NCBI RefSeq assembly: GCF_001653135.1
Contig: NZ_BDDS01000020.1
Span: forward strand, 1 to 64,000
DNA from: Pseudoalteromonas neustonica
Lineage (GTDB): Bacteria; Pseudomonadota; Gammaproteobacteria; Enterobacterales; Alteromonadaceae
DNA length: 64,000 bases
Reading direction: 5' to 3'
Position 1 is the first letter of the stretch. The number at the start of each line of letters is the position of its first letter. Positions 6,003 through 14,238 of the stretch are shown here, piece after piece. The notes under the pieces are model-generated. The model ran no database searches and was not told the origin of the DNA. It worked only from the letters and a program-made list of their open reading frames with translations. The translations under genes and the position numbers were made by a program.

Positions 6003-6974
6003 TCAATCTATTAAGCCCAGAATTTCAAGTCTTTCTTTTGCTTTGATATATCGTGCGCGCACGTCATCAATTTGCGGTTGAGTTAACTTCTTACCAAAGG
6101 TACGAAGCCCGCCGTTGGCATCGTTATGATGAATTCCGAAAGCAAATTTTAGGTACTCTAAAAGTAACGGTTGTGCATCAAGGTAGGAGATAGAATTCAT
6201 CGCCTGAGAAATTTTATTTGCCTCAGCCCACTCTCCATTATTTACATATTCTTGCATAGTAATACTCGCTTTTGGGAATATACACCCAACGCCTGTAATT
6301 CCACCACATGCACCAGCGAGCCCTGCATGTACCGTTACGGTATCAACACCGGCCAGCACTTTTAAATCTTTGTTCTCTAGTATCATTGTTTCAATAACTG
6401 ACACGTCTATAGTCGATATCTTAAGCGCGGTTACTTCAGGCAGGGCTGCAAGTCTTGTAAGAAGATCAGTTGAGAGCGCATGATAGCCGGCCGCATCAGG
6501 GTTGTTATAAGGCATTATTGTTATGCCGGCTTCTTTTGCAGCCGCAGCAGAAAGTGCGTAGTACGCATACATTTGTTCATCAGATGGTGCTACTTTTGTT
6601 TTTGGTGGCATTACCATAACGGTATCCACACCAACTGTTGCTAGCTCTTTAACGATTTTAGTAAGTTCTTCTTTCGTTTCTGCCGCAGCGCCACTGATCA
6701 ATGGAACATTGTATTCATTAGCAACACTAGAAAGGGCTTTTAGTAAAGAAAGGCGCTGCTCAGAACTTAGGTAGCTATTCTCACCCAGAGTACCAGAGCC
6801 AACCAGCCCGCCCATTCTAGCTCCACCTTTACCTTGAACTTTTAAAATATCAGCAGCGTATTTTTGTGTTGCTTCAAGGTCAATTTCAAGAACTCCGGAT
6901 TCTGACTCTTTTAGCCATGTAAATACGGCCGGCATAACTGTATATCGCCAATCTTTACTGCTTGCTTCCATCAT
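6003..6974 (-). CDS. DapA-family lyase, probable pyrroline-4-hydroxy-2-carboxylate deaminase
   Basis: The 323-residue protein belongs to the dihydrodipicolinate synthase/N-acetylneuraminate lyase class I aldolase family. The Schiff-base lysine is Lys185 (in VTALKIST), the catalytic tyrosine Tyr156 (in MPYNNP), and the substrate-binding loop GTLGE at 61-65 replaces the usual GTTGE. True dapA genes are usually shorter (about 290) and sit elsewhere. In 4-hydroxyproline catabolism a DapA-like enzyme deaminates pyrroline-4-hydroxy-2-carboxylate to 2-oxoglutarate semialdehyde. The shared TGTATACA operator with the hydroxyproline operon at 10.6-13.7 kb makes that role plausible; this is inference. 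The start has an AGAGAG ribosome site; a second ATG follows directly. Confidence 0.75.
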   Translation of the reverse strand: MMEASSKDWRYTVMPAVFTWLKESESGVLEIDLEATQKYAADILKVQGKGGARMGGLVGSGTLGENSYLSSEQRLSLLKALSSVANEYNVPLISGAAAETKEELTKIVKELATVGVDTVMVMPPKTKVAPSDEQMYAYYALSAAAAKEAGITIMPYNNPDAAGYHALSTDLLTRLAALPEVTALKISTIDVSVIETMILENKDLKVLAGVDTVTVHAGLAGACGGITGVGCIFPKASITMQEYVNNGEWAEANKISQAMNSISYLDAQPLLLEYLKFAFGIHHNDANGGLRTFGKKLTQPQIDDVRARYIKAKERLEILGLID

Positions 6975-6991
6975 ATTCTCTCTTTTGTTTT

Positions 6992-7007
6992 ATATTGTAT
7001 ACATTAT
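6992..7007. promoter_or_regulatory. TGTATACA operator upstream of DapA-family gene
   Basis: ATATTGTATACATTAT has the palindromic core TGTATACA (6996-7003). It lies 18 bases upstream of the - strand start at 6974. It matches the perfect palindrome at 7352-7367 in 14 of 16 positions. This form is typical of GntR-family (FadR subgroup) operators. Confidence 0.65.
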
Positions 7008-7020
7008 GCAATCATTGTAT

Positions 7021-7345
7021 CAGTAAAATTAACTTCAGCAAGGCCGGGATAAAAATAAAGCTAAATATAAATAAATCTGACATCTACCTTAAGATTGAAT
7101 AGTAGCCGACAGATCTGAAGAGTCCCACCAAACTAGCGTCAAAGCACTTAGAGTATGAAAAGTGACTCGCCTAGAGCTATGCTCAATAATGTGGTTTATA
7201 TTTCACGTAGGCGGGGTTTTATGCCGCGCGGATCTTCAAATATATAAAACTGCGCGAGGTAAACTCCCGTCTACTTTCCTTGTTTTTATTGCTGTTCTCT
7301 TTTCAAATGAAACATATTTTTTATATGATATGTGAAATAAATGTA
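7021..7345. other. Divergent control region, otherwise featureless
   Basis: This AT-rich stretch lies between the divergently transcribed DapA-family gene and the TonB receptor. I see no ORF above 40 codons with a ribosome site. It probably holds both promoters, but no clear sigma-70 pair could be fixed by eye. Confidence 0.4.
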
Positions 7346-7351
7346 TATTTA

Positions 7352-7367
7352 ATATTGTATACAATAT
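7352..7367. promoter_or_regulatory. Perfect palindromic operator upstream of TonB receptor
   Basis: ATATTGTATACAATAT is a perfect 16-base palindrome 72 bases before the receptor start. It is the best copy of the motif also found at 6992-7007 and, as one good half, at 10609-10624. A GntR-type transcription factor is the likely ligand; none is encoded in the window. Confidence 0.75.
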
Positions 7368-7439
7368 GTAATGGGTGTATATTTTTTGCGTCTGAGGTTA
7401 GACAGACAACAAAAATCAACAGGATCAAGGAACATATTC

Positions 7440-10433
7440 ATGTTTACATATAATAAAAAGCAAACTCGGGGTGTTGGCGTTAAAACATTATTAGCAACGG
7501 CGGTTACAGCTGCGTTAATGATGGCACCTGCTGCGCATGCGGTAGATGGTAGTAGTGTTGTAAAAGGCCATGTTGTAGCGCAAGCGGGCACGGATTTAAT
7601 TGGCGCAACAATTACGCTTAAACACAAAAGCAAAGGATTGGTTTATACCATTACAAGTAATGCGCAAGGTGAGTATTTGCTGCGTAATGTACCAGTAGGT
7701 ACGTATGATGTGACAATTGTTAAAGATGGTTACCAAACACTAACAGAAGAAAATGTTTCTGTGACGATTGGGCAATCAATTATTCTTGATGTACAGCTTT
7801 ATAAAGCGGGTACCGATATGGAGCGCATTGCGGTAACTGGCGCTGCGATCCGTCGTGTTGATATGGCGTCTTCTACGTCGGGCTTAACATTTAGCGACGC
7901 TGAGCTTAAAGCGATGCCAGTAAATACGGGTTTTGAAAGTATTGCGTTATTAGCGCCGGGTACTGTTGCACCGGGTGGCTCAAACTTTAAAGGTGCATCG
8001 AGCTTTGGTGGCTCGTCTGCTGCTGAAAATGGCTATTACTTTAATGGTTTAAATGTGACGAGTATTCGTACCGGGTTAGGTTCAATACGCCTGCCGTGGG
8101 AAGCTATTTCGCAAACCCAAGTTAAAACGGGCGGCGTGAGTCCTGAATTTGGTGGCGCATTAGGCGGTATTGTTAATGCTGTTTCTAAATCAGGTGATAA
8201 TGACTTTAAATTTGGTGCTGAAGTACGCTGGGATCCAAATAGCTTACGCAGCCAACATGACTCAATATTTCAAGATAATGGCACGATAAGCACCAATACG
8301 CAGCAAAGTAGTTACGACTTTAAAGAACTGCAATTGTGGGCCAGTGGTGCGATTATCGAAGATACTTTGTTCTTTTATGGTTTATTTGCACCGCGCCGTG
8401 AGGAGTCTAATAGCGCAGGTCAAACGACGTTCTCAGATTTTGAGCGTGATGAAGATCGCTGGTTTACCAAAGTAGATTGGTTTATTAATGAAGACCATTC
8501 AGTAGGCTTTTCAGCCATGAACAACAAACGTACATGGACTGATAAAACCTTTGCTTATAGCTGGAAAGACAATGTTGTAGGTGCGCAACAAGGTGTGGAT
8601 GCGCCGGGTGAAGACGGCGGTAATGTATATAGCATTAACTATAATGGTTACCTTAGCGATACGTTTTCTGTCTCTGCGGTAATAGGGCGCGTTACTGAAA
8701 ATGTTGAAAACGTTGTAGCCTCGCCAAACCCTGGTGTATGGGATGCACGTGATGGCTCTGTTACGCTAAGCCAACACACTAATTCCGCGGTTAGCGAAGA
8801 GGAGTACACTCGTGATCAAGCACGTATCGATTTTAGTTGGGATTTAGATGCACATTCAATTCAATTTGGTGTGGATTACACCAAAGTTGATGTGGTATCT
8901 CATTCAGGCCAGAACGGTGTTGGTGATGCAGAAGGTTGGTGGACAGTAAAAACTGCGGGCGAAAATGATGTATCAGGCGCAGCGGTCGGTAGTGATTATA
9001 TTGAACGTCGCATCCGTACTCGTGACGTAGAGTCAGACGTTTCTTCATTGGCATTTTATATTAACGACTCTTGGCAGGCGACTGATAATTTAGTGCTTAA
9101 TTTAGGTGTTCGATACAGCGAATTTGAAAATACGGTATCAGATGGCCGTGCTTTTGTAGATATTGATGGTCAAATTGCGCCACGCTTACAAGCTATCTAC
9201 GATCTATCAGGTGATGGCAGCTCAAAGATTTTTGCAACCTATGGACGTTACTTCCAGCCAGTGTCTGCCAATATGAATATCACTCAAGGGTCTGCGTCAG
9301 TAGAGTGGTTTGAATATTTCGATTTAGATCAGCTAGATGGTAACGGAGCGCCAAGCTTAATGACCGATGGTTCGCCAAGTCGTGGTGAAATGCTGCGAGA
9401 TAGGCGTTGGCGCCAACGTGGTATTACAGAGCCAGGCTTAATAGCATCAGCCTCTTTAAAGCCTATGTACAGTGATGAATTTACCATTGGTTATCAACAA
9501 GAAGTGTTCGATACCATGTCAGCTGGTATACGTGCCATTTACCGTGATTTAGGTCGCAGCGTAGAAGACACTGATGTAGGTCCTGTTTTAGCTAAAAAAT
9601 TAGCAGAAATGGGCATAACCGATAATGTCGGTCAGGGTTCGTATTATGTCCTTAATAATCCCGGCGAAGCGATTCAAATGTCGTATGACTTTGATGGTGA
9701 CGGCCAAGTTGATGATGTTAATTTAAGTGCAGAGGAACTTTCACTTCCTGCGGCACAACGAAAATATTTAGCACTTGAGTTTACTTTAGACGGCAATGTA
9801 ACAGACGATTTACGCATTAATACGTCATATACGTGGTCTCATAGTTATGGCAACACGGAAGGACTCGTCAAAACCGATAATAACCAAGCGGATCCGGGCT
9901 GGACAACGTCATATGATTACGGTGACTTGATGGACCATGGTTATGGTAATTTACCAAATGATCATCGCCACGCTATTAAACTCAGCGGTGCTTACACTAT
10001 TACAGACTCGTTAACGTTAGGCTTAGTTGCGCGTACTGCGTCGGGTCGACCTAAGAGTTATTTCTCAGTGCACCCTGAAGGAGTCGATAGCTGTGCAAAA
10101 GGCAGTCCATGGGATGCATGTGCCAGTAAATACTACGACCAAGCATCACATTATGATGAAAATGGTAACCCAGCTCCGCGTGGAAGCAAAGGTAATTTAC
10201 CGTGGGCTACAAATATAGATATGTCGCTTACGTATTACACAGACTTTTTTGGCGCTGATATGACATTAAAAGGCACTGTTTATAATTTACTTGATAGTGA
10301 CAGTGCCATTTCGATTAATGAAGAGCGTGCGCAGTATGGTGATGATGGCTTAGAGCTTAACCCTGACTATGGATTGGTGACAGGCCGACAAGGTGCGCGT
10401 TATGTATCGTTAACCGCGCGTATAGAGTTTTAA
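7440..10433 (+). CDS. TonB-dependent receptor, Oar-like, with carboxypeptidase-like N-terminal domain
   Basis: This 997-residue outer-membrane receptor has a signal peptide ending AAHA at about residue 34. A carboxypeptidase-regulatory-like beta domain follows at about 38-120 (VVKGHVVAQAGTDLIG to QSIILDVQLYK), then a plug domain (about 130-270, with AGTVAPGGSNFKG and GGVSPEFGGALGGIVNAVSKSG), and a beta barrel ending in Phe (SLTARIEF), the BAM signal. The start is ATG 7440 with AGG-rich DNA about 10 bases before; the longer reading from 7371 overlaps the operator region. Sharing an operator with the DapA-family gene and the hydroxyproline operon suggests it imports hydroxyproline-containing peptides, perhaps from collagen. 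That is inference. Confidence 0.88.
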   Translation: MFTYNKKQTRGVGVKTLLATAVTAALMMAPAAHAVDGSSVVKGHVVAQAGTDLIGATITLKHKSKGLVYTITSNAQGEYLLRNVPVGTYDVTIVKDGYQTLTEENVSVTIGQSIILDVQLYKAGTDMERIAVTGAAIRRVDMASSTSGLTFSDAELKAMPVNTGFESIALLAPGTVAPGGSNFKGASSFGGSSAAENGYYFNGLNVTSIRTGLGSIRLPWEAISQTQVKTGGVSPEFGGALGGIVNAVSKSGDNDFKFGAEVRWDPNSLRSQHDSIFQDNGTISTNTQQSSYDFKELQLWASGAIIEDTLFFYGLFAPRREESNSAGQTTFSDFERDEDRWFTKVDWFINEDHSVGFSAMNNKRTWTDKTFAYSWKDNVVGAQQGVDAPGEDGGNVYSINYNGYLSDTFSVSAVIGRVTENVENVVASPNPGVWDARDGSVTLSQHTNSAVSEEEYTRDQARIDFSWDLDAHSIQFGVDYTKVDVVSHSGQNGVGDAEGWWTVKTAGENDVSGAAVGSDYIERRIRTRDVESDVSSLAFYINDSWQATDNLVLNLGVRYSEFENTVSDGRAFVDIDGQIAPRLQAIYDLSGDGSSKIFATYGRYFQPVSANMNITQGSASVEWFEYFDLDQLDGNGAPSLMTDGSPSRGEMLRDRRWRQRGITEPGLIASASLKPMYSDEFTIGYQQEVFDTMSAGIRAIYRDLGRSVEDTDVGPVLAKKLAEMGITDNVGQGSYYVLNNPGEAIQMSYDFDGDGQVDDVNLSAEELSLPAAQRKYLALEFTLDGNVTDDLRINTSYTWSHSYGNTEGLVKTDNNQADPGWTTSYDYGDLMDHGYGNLPNDHRHAIKLSGAYTITDSLTLGLVARTASGRPKSYFSVHPEGVDSCAKGSPWDACASKYYDQASHYDENGNPAPRGSKGNLPWATNIDMSLTYYTDFFGADMTLKGTVYNLLDSDSAISINEERAQYGDDGLELNPDYGLVTGRQGARYVSLTARIEF

Positions 10434-10545
10434 ATTCCCTGGTAAGATGCTGTTAAATAACAATAAGGTAATAACTTTACCCATCGTTTTTAGCTTGTTG
10501 TTTTAATGTTTAAGCACATTCTCTGTTAAGAGTGATACAGCCTTG

Positions 10546-10575
10546 ATGCCGAGCAGGAAACTGCTCGGCATTTTT
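10546..10575 (+). terminator. Rho-independent terminator of TonB receptor gene
   Basis: ATGCCGAGCAG, the loop GAAA and CTGCTCGGCAT form a perfect 11-bp stem followed by TTTTT. It lies about 110 bases after the receptor stop and before the operator of the next operon, so the two transcription units are separate. Confidence 0.9.
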
Positions 10576-10608
10576 CATTAAAGTTATTGCACTAAAAAAC
10601 ATTAAGAT

Positions 10609-10624
10609 ATATTGTATGCAAAAA
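10609..10624. promoter_or_regulatory. TGTATACA-type operator of hydroxyproline operon (imperfect)
   Basis: ATATTGTATGCAAAAA keeps the left half of the palindrome and part of the right. It overlaps the ribosome site AAGGAG (10623-10628), so bound protein could block transcription or ribosome loading. It is the third member of the motif set with 6992-7007 and 7352-7367. Confidence 0.5.
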
Positions 10625-10634
10625 GGAGTTGATG

Positions 10635-11684
10635 ATGTCCCACACTTTATTCTCTCACTGGCAACAGCCAAATAATGATTGGTTACAAATACACACCTTG
10701 GATATGCACACCGGGGGCGAGCCGCTGCGTATTATTGTTGATGGTTTTGAGCAGCTAGTAGGTAATACGATGCTTGAAAAACGTGCAGATTGTTTAGCTC
10801 GCTTTGATTACTTACGCAAAGCATTGATGTTTGAACCTCGCGGTCATGCTGACATGTATGGCGCAGTGATCACCCCCGCTGAGCGCCCAGATAGCCACTT
10901 TGGCGTACTTTTTTTACATAATGAAGGCTACAGTACGATGTGCGGGCATGCGATTATTGCGCTGGCAACCGCTGCAAAAGATTGCAGATTTGTTGAGTTT
11001 AAAGATGGTCATAATGAGCTAAGAATAGACACCCCTGCAGGGCTTATAAAAGCCTATGTTGAACTTAAAAATAATCAGTTACAGCAGGTGTATTTTGATA
11101 ATGTCGCCAGCTTTGTCGATAAACTCGACGTTCAAATAAGCTTGCCTATGTTTGGCTCAGTTAGCTGCGATATAGCATTTGGCGGTGCATATTACGCATT
11201 TATTGATGCAGACACCCTTGATTTAAGCTTAGCGCCTGAAAATCATGAGCAGATAATTAGTCTTGGTAAAGCGATTAAACAGCAGGTTACTAAGCAATAC
11301 CAACCAAAACACCCGAGCGATAATGGACTTGGTTTTCTATACGGGGTTATTTTTTACTCCAATAGTCAGTTATCGCAAGTCAATCACTTTAGTCGCCATG
11401 TGTGTGTATTTGCCGAAGGTGAACTTGATAGAAGCCCAACAGGCACAGGCGTAAGTGCTCGTGCAGCATTAGCATTTGCTAAAGGCGAGTTAGCCGTTGG
11501 GCAAAGTGCAAATATTGAGAGCATTTTAGGCTCCTTATTTAATGTGAAAATTAAGCAATCATGCACCTTTGAAACACATGCTGCTATTATTCCCCGCGTT
11601 ACTGGTAGTGCATTTATAACAGGTAAACATACATTTTTAATTGATCCGAACGATCCCCTAAAGCAAGGATTTATTTTTCGATGA
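10635..11684 (+). CDS. trans-3-hydroxy-L-proline dehydratase (proline racemase family)
   Basis: This 349-residue enzyme belongs to the proline racemase superfamily. The first catalytic position is Cys103 in MCGH. The second is Thr269 in DRSPTGTG, where racemases and 4-hydroxyproline epimerases have Cys. The Cys/Thr pair is diagnostic of trans-3-hydroxy-L-proline dehydratase, which makes pyrroline-2-carboxylate plus water. The reductase two genes downstream can turn that product into L-proline, which supports the call. Start: TTG 10629 and ATGs 10632 and 10635 are in frame; AAGGAG at 10623-10628 gives the best spacing to 10635. The stop overlaps the next gene by four bases (ATGA). Likely repressed through the operator at 10609. 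Confidence 0.88.
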   Translation: MSHTLFSHWQQPNNDWLQIHTLDMHTGGEPLRIIVDGFEQLVGNTMLEKRADCLARFDYLRKALMFEPRGHADMYGAVITPAERPDSHFGVLFLHNEGYSTMCGHAIIALATAAKDCRFVEFKDGHNELRIDTPAGLIKAYVELKNNQLQQVYFDNVASFVDKLDVQISLPMFGSVSCDIAFGGAYYAFIDADTLDLSLAPENHEQIISLGKAIKQQVTKQYQPKHPSDNGLGFLYGVIFYSNSQLSQVNHFSRHVCVFAEGELDRSPTGTGVSARAALAFAKGELAVGQSANIESILGSLFNVKIKQSCTFETHAAIIPRVTGSAFITGKHTFLIDPNDPLKQGFIFR

Positions 11685-12766
11685 ATAGTCATTTTTTTCA
11701 GCGCCAACAGATTTTAAAACAACAACTAATAAATGATAATTTAACTGCTATTTTAGTTTTAGGTCATGAAAATATTCGCTACTTGAGTGGCTTTAGTGGT
11801 AACGCGGCGTATGCAATAGTAACACCAGCTAGTTGTGTACTTATTACTGATTACCGCTACTTTGAACGGGCAAAGCAAGAGTGCCAAGGTTTTGAAGTGA
11901 TCTGCCGTGATCGTGATAACGAGAGCTTGGGTCATTGTATTAATCGTTTTTTACCAGCTAATAGCGATTTGGGTTTTGATGCCGCATTTATAAATGTGGC
12001 ATTGTGGCAGCAGGTTGCAAATGATTTGAATAGCCATACATTAGTGCCAATCCAAGGTGTAATTGAACGCCAGCGCATGATCAAAAATGACTGGGAAGTA
12101 ACACAAATTAAAGCTGCGGCAGCGATTGCTGATGAAGCGTTAGCACACACACTGCCATACTTTAAAGTCGGTGTGAGTGAGCGTGATTTAGCCCTAGAGC
12201 TTGAGTTTAGAATGCAAAAACTAGGCTCAGAAGGCATGTCATTTGCGACCATTTTAATGTTTGCTGAACGTACATCACTCCCCCATGGCAGCCCAAGTGA
12301 GCGCACACTTAAAGAGGGCGATTTTATTACCTTAGATTTTGGTGCTGTTATTAATGGTTATCGCTCAGACATGACTCGCAGCTATGTACTAGGCAAGGCG
12401 TCAAGCAAACAAACTCAAATTTACAATGCAGTTGCGACTGCTCAACAAACTGCTATTAATTTACTTAAGCCTGGTGTTGATTGTATTGATTTACAAAATG
12501 CCTCGCAACGAGTATTGGATGACTCAGGTTATGGGAAGTGGGCAGGGCAAGGGCTTGGCCACGGTTTGGGGCTATTTTTACATGAACACCCCTTTATTAA
12601 TAAAAATGTGAGTCATGTTTTAGAGGTTGGTAATGTGATAACAATTGAACCGGGTATTTACATCCCTGATTTTGGTGGTGTACGTCTTGAAGAAGATATT
12701 TTAATTACACCAACCGGCTACGAAATATTAACGCATGCACCAAAGCCATTTGAGCTGGAGCTATAA
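11681..12766 (+). CDS. Xaa-Pro peptidase (M24 family)
   Basis: This 361-residue cytoplasmic metallopeptidase has an N-terminal creatinase-like domain (about 1-130) and a C-terminal pita-bread catalytic domain. The five metal ligands are visible: Asp in TLDFGA, Asp in SDMTR, His in GLGHGLGL, Glu in TIEPGIY and Glu in RLEEDI. The length and the motif NIRYLSGFSGNAAY are those of aminopeptidase P-like/Xaa-Pro dipeptidases of about 360 residues. It would release residues from proline- or hydroxyproline-containing peptides, matching its place in the operon. It starts at ATG 11681 inside the stop of the dehydratase gene and is followed by the reductase after one base. Confidence 0.9.
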   Translation: MNSHFFQRQQILKQQLINDNLTAILVLGHENIRYLSGFSGNAAYAIVTPASCVLITDYRYFERAKQECQGFEVICRDRDNESLGHCINRFLPANSDLGFDAAFINVALWQQVANDLNSHTLVPIQGVIERQRMIKNDWEVTQIKAAAAIADEALAHTLPYFKVGVSERDLALELEFRMQKLGSEGMSFATILMFAERTSLPHGSPSERTLKEGDFITLDFGAVINGYRSDMTRSYVLGKASSKQTQIYNAVATAQQTAINLLKPGVDCIDLQNASQRVLDDSGYGKWAGQGLGHGLGLFLHEHPFINKNVSHVLEVGNVITIEPGIYIPDFGGVRLEEDILITPTGYEILTHAPKPFELEL

Positions 12767-12767
12767 A

Positions 12768-13724
12768 ATGCAAGTTATTGATACAAAACACATTGATAGC
12801 GCTCTTGATTTTGATTCGTTAATAACTGCTATGCAACAAGGATTTGCGCTCGATTTTGGCATGCCAAAACGTAACGTGTATGAGTTAGATAGCAACAGTG
12901 CCAGCCATGATGCGTTTGCTGTGCTACCTGCTTGGAATGAACAAGTGATTGGGGTTAAAGCATTTACTTACTTTCCAAACAATGGCGAAGCGGGTTTTGA
13001 CTCGTTGTATTCTAAAATTATGCTGTTTTCGCGCGAGCACGGCGAGCCACTGGCATTGGTGGATGGAACGCGGATTACTTTGTGGCGCACGGCGAGCGTA
13101 TCTGCACTGGCGAGTCGTTATTTATCTCGAGAGAACAGCAAGCATTTAGTGTTTTTTGGCAGTGGCAACTTAGCCCAATACATGGTACGTGCACATTTAG
13201 CTGTACGTGATTTTAAGCGGGTAACGCTGGTGGCGCGCAATAAGTTAAAAGTAGCCGCCCTGCAACGTCGTTTACAGCATGCATTTCCCGATGTTGAGTT
13301 TGTGATTGGACAAAGCACACAGGAGATTATTTATAGCGCTGACGTGATCAGCTGCGCAACAGGTTCTGCTAAACCATTATTTGATGGTAACTGGTTAAAA
13401 GCAGGCACACATATTGATTTAATAGGTAATCATCACAGCGAGCATCGTGAATGCGACACCACGACCATCACCCGCAGCCGTGTTTATGTAGATAGCAAAG
13501 CAAATGTTTTGGCAGAAGCAGGTGAGTTATTAATACCGATAGCGCAAGGGGTATTTAGTGAGCAAGATGTATGTGCAGAGTTGGCTGATTTAGCCAAGGT
13601 AAATACCATTGCTCGTTTTAATGAAACGGATATAACAGTATTTAAGTCAGTTGGTACGGCATTGAGTGATTTAATTGCTGCATATAAAGTGTACACCCAA
13701 ACCACCTGCAAAATGACCAACTGA
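12768..13724 (+). CDS. Ornithine cyclodeaminase/mu-crystallin family, probable pyrroline-2-carboxylate reductase
   Basis: This 318-residue protein has the NAD(P)-binding motif FFGSGNLAQYM at about residues 126-136 and the OCD-family landmarks DGTRITLWRTAS and HIDLIGNHHSEHRECD. In hydroxyproline operons this family reduces pyrroline-2-carboxylate to L-proline, so it completes the pathway begun by the dehydratase. The start is ATG 12768, with GGAG at 12757-12760 and one base after the peptidase stop. The last nine codons and the stop (13692-13724) come from an inverted-repeat element (see 13692-13753), so the native C-terminus was probably altered. Ornithine cyclodeaminase itself is less likely in this context. 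Confidence 0.83.
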   Translation: MQVIDTKHIDSALDFDSLITAMQQGFALDFGMPKRNVYELDSNSASHDAFAVLPAWNEQVIGVKAFTYFPNNGEAGFDSLYSKIMLFSREHGEPLALVDGTRITLWRTASVSALASRYLSRENSKHLVFFGSGNLAQYMVRAHLAVRDFKRVTLVARNKLKVAALQRRLQHAFPDVEFVIGQSTQEIIYSADVISCATGSAKPLFDGNWLKAGTHIDLIGNHHSEHRECDTTTITRSRVYVDSKANVLAEAGELLIPIAQGVFSEQDVCAELADLAKVNTIARFNETDITVFKSVGTALSDLIAAYKVYTQTTCKMTN

Positions 13725-13753
13725 AACTCGCATCTTGAGGTCGTTTGGGTATA
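13692..13753. repeat. Mini inverted-repeat element (family 1), overlaps gene end
   Basis: The left arm TACACCCAAACCACCTGCAA and the right arm, read in reverse complement as TATACCCAAACGACCTCAAG, correspond to the terminal repeats of the longer elements at 27317-27593 and 33085-33334. Here almost all interior sequence is missing, leaving a 62-base hairpin. It spans the stop codon of the reductase gene (13722-13724) and may act as that operon's terminator. Confidence 0.75.
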
Positions 13754-13778
13754 TCAATCTTTACAAGGCTAGAAACTG

Positions 13779-14180
13779 ATGAGCAAAGTACTATTTATAT
13801 TGGGGGCTATTTTTATATTCGTTGGCATTTTGCCACTACTGCGCTGGCTAAAAAGTAAAATTAGCAAGCATCATTGGCGAGTATGCCCGATTGACGATAT
13901 AACGAGTGTTGTTAATACGCGCGTGGCATCGCGTGAGTTACTACCACAAAAATCAATGTTAGTAAGCTTTCGCTTTAATAACCATTTGCACAGTGTTTTA
14001 ATTGGTTACGACAGACGATTATTACTGCGTTTTAGAGATTCGCAAAGCTGCACTATATTAGTTGATAAAGATAACCCGCAGAGTGTATATAACAATGCGC
14101 AGCTGTGGCATAGCTACGCAACAATATGGTTATTTTCAGGGTTAAGCCTATGTGCGGGTAGTTACTTTTTAGTGCCGTAG
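13779..14180 (+). CDS. DUF3592-like membrane protein
   Basis: This 133-residue protein has a membrane segment at each end (about residues 4-22 and 112-130). Between them is a soluble beta-rich domain with a run of strands (MLVSFRFNNHLHSVLIGYD, SCTILVDKDNPQSVY). The phrase VDKDNP-S-V and the two-helix frame resemble DUF3592 proteins, whose function is unknown. A homology search would be needed to confirm the family. It stands alone between the hydroxyproline operon and a convergent flavin reductase operon, with a terminator right behind it. Confidence 0.6.
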   Translation: MSKVLFILGAIFIFVGILPLLRWLKSKISKHHWRVCPIDDITSVVNTRVASRELLPQKSMLVSFRFNNHLHSVLIGYDRRLLLRFRDSQSCTILVDKDNPQSVYNNAQLWHSYATIWLFSGLSLCAGSYFLVP

Positions 14181-14192
14181 TTTTGGCCATTT

Positions 14193-14229
14193 AAAGGTTG
14201 GTATAAAGTAACTTAAAAACCAACCTTTT
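14193..14229. terminator. Bidirectional terminator between convergent genes
   Basis: AAAGGTTGGT (14193-14202) pairs with ACCAACCTTT (14219-14228), followed by TT on the + strand; on the - strand the stem is followed by T-rich DNA. It lies between the DUF3592-like gene and the convergent flavin reductase gene. Confidence 0.75.
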
Positions 14230-14238
14230 GAGTACAGG

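Noticed and set aside
7371..7439. Longer N-terminus of the hydroxyproline-locus TonB receptor
   Set aside because: The extra 23 residues come before a normal signal peptide, and the start would lie 4 bases from the operator palindrome.
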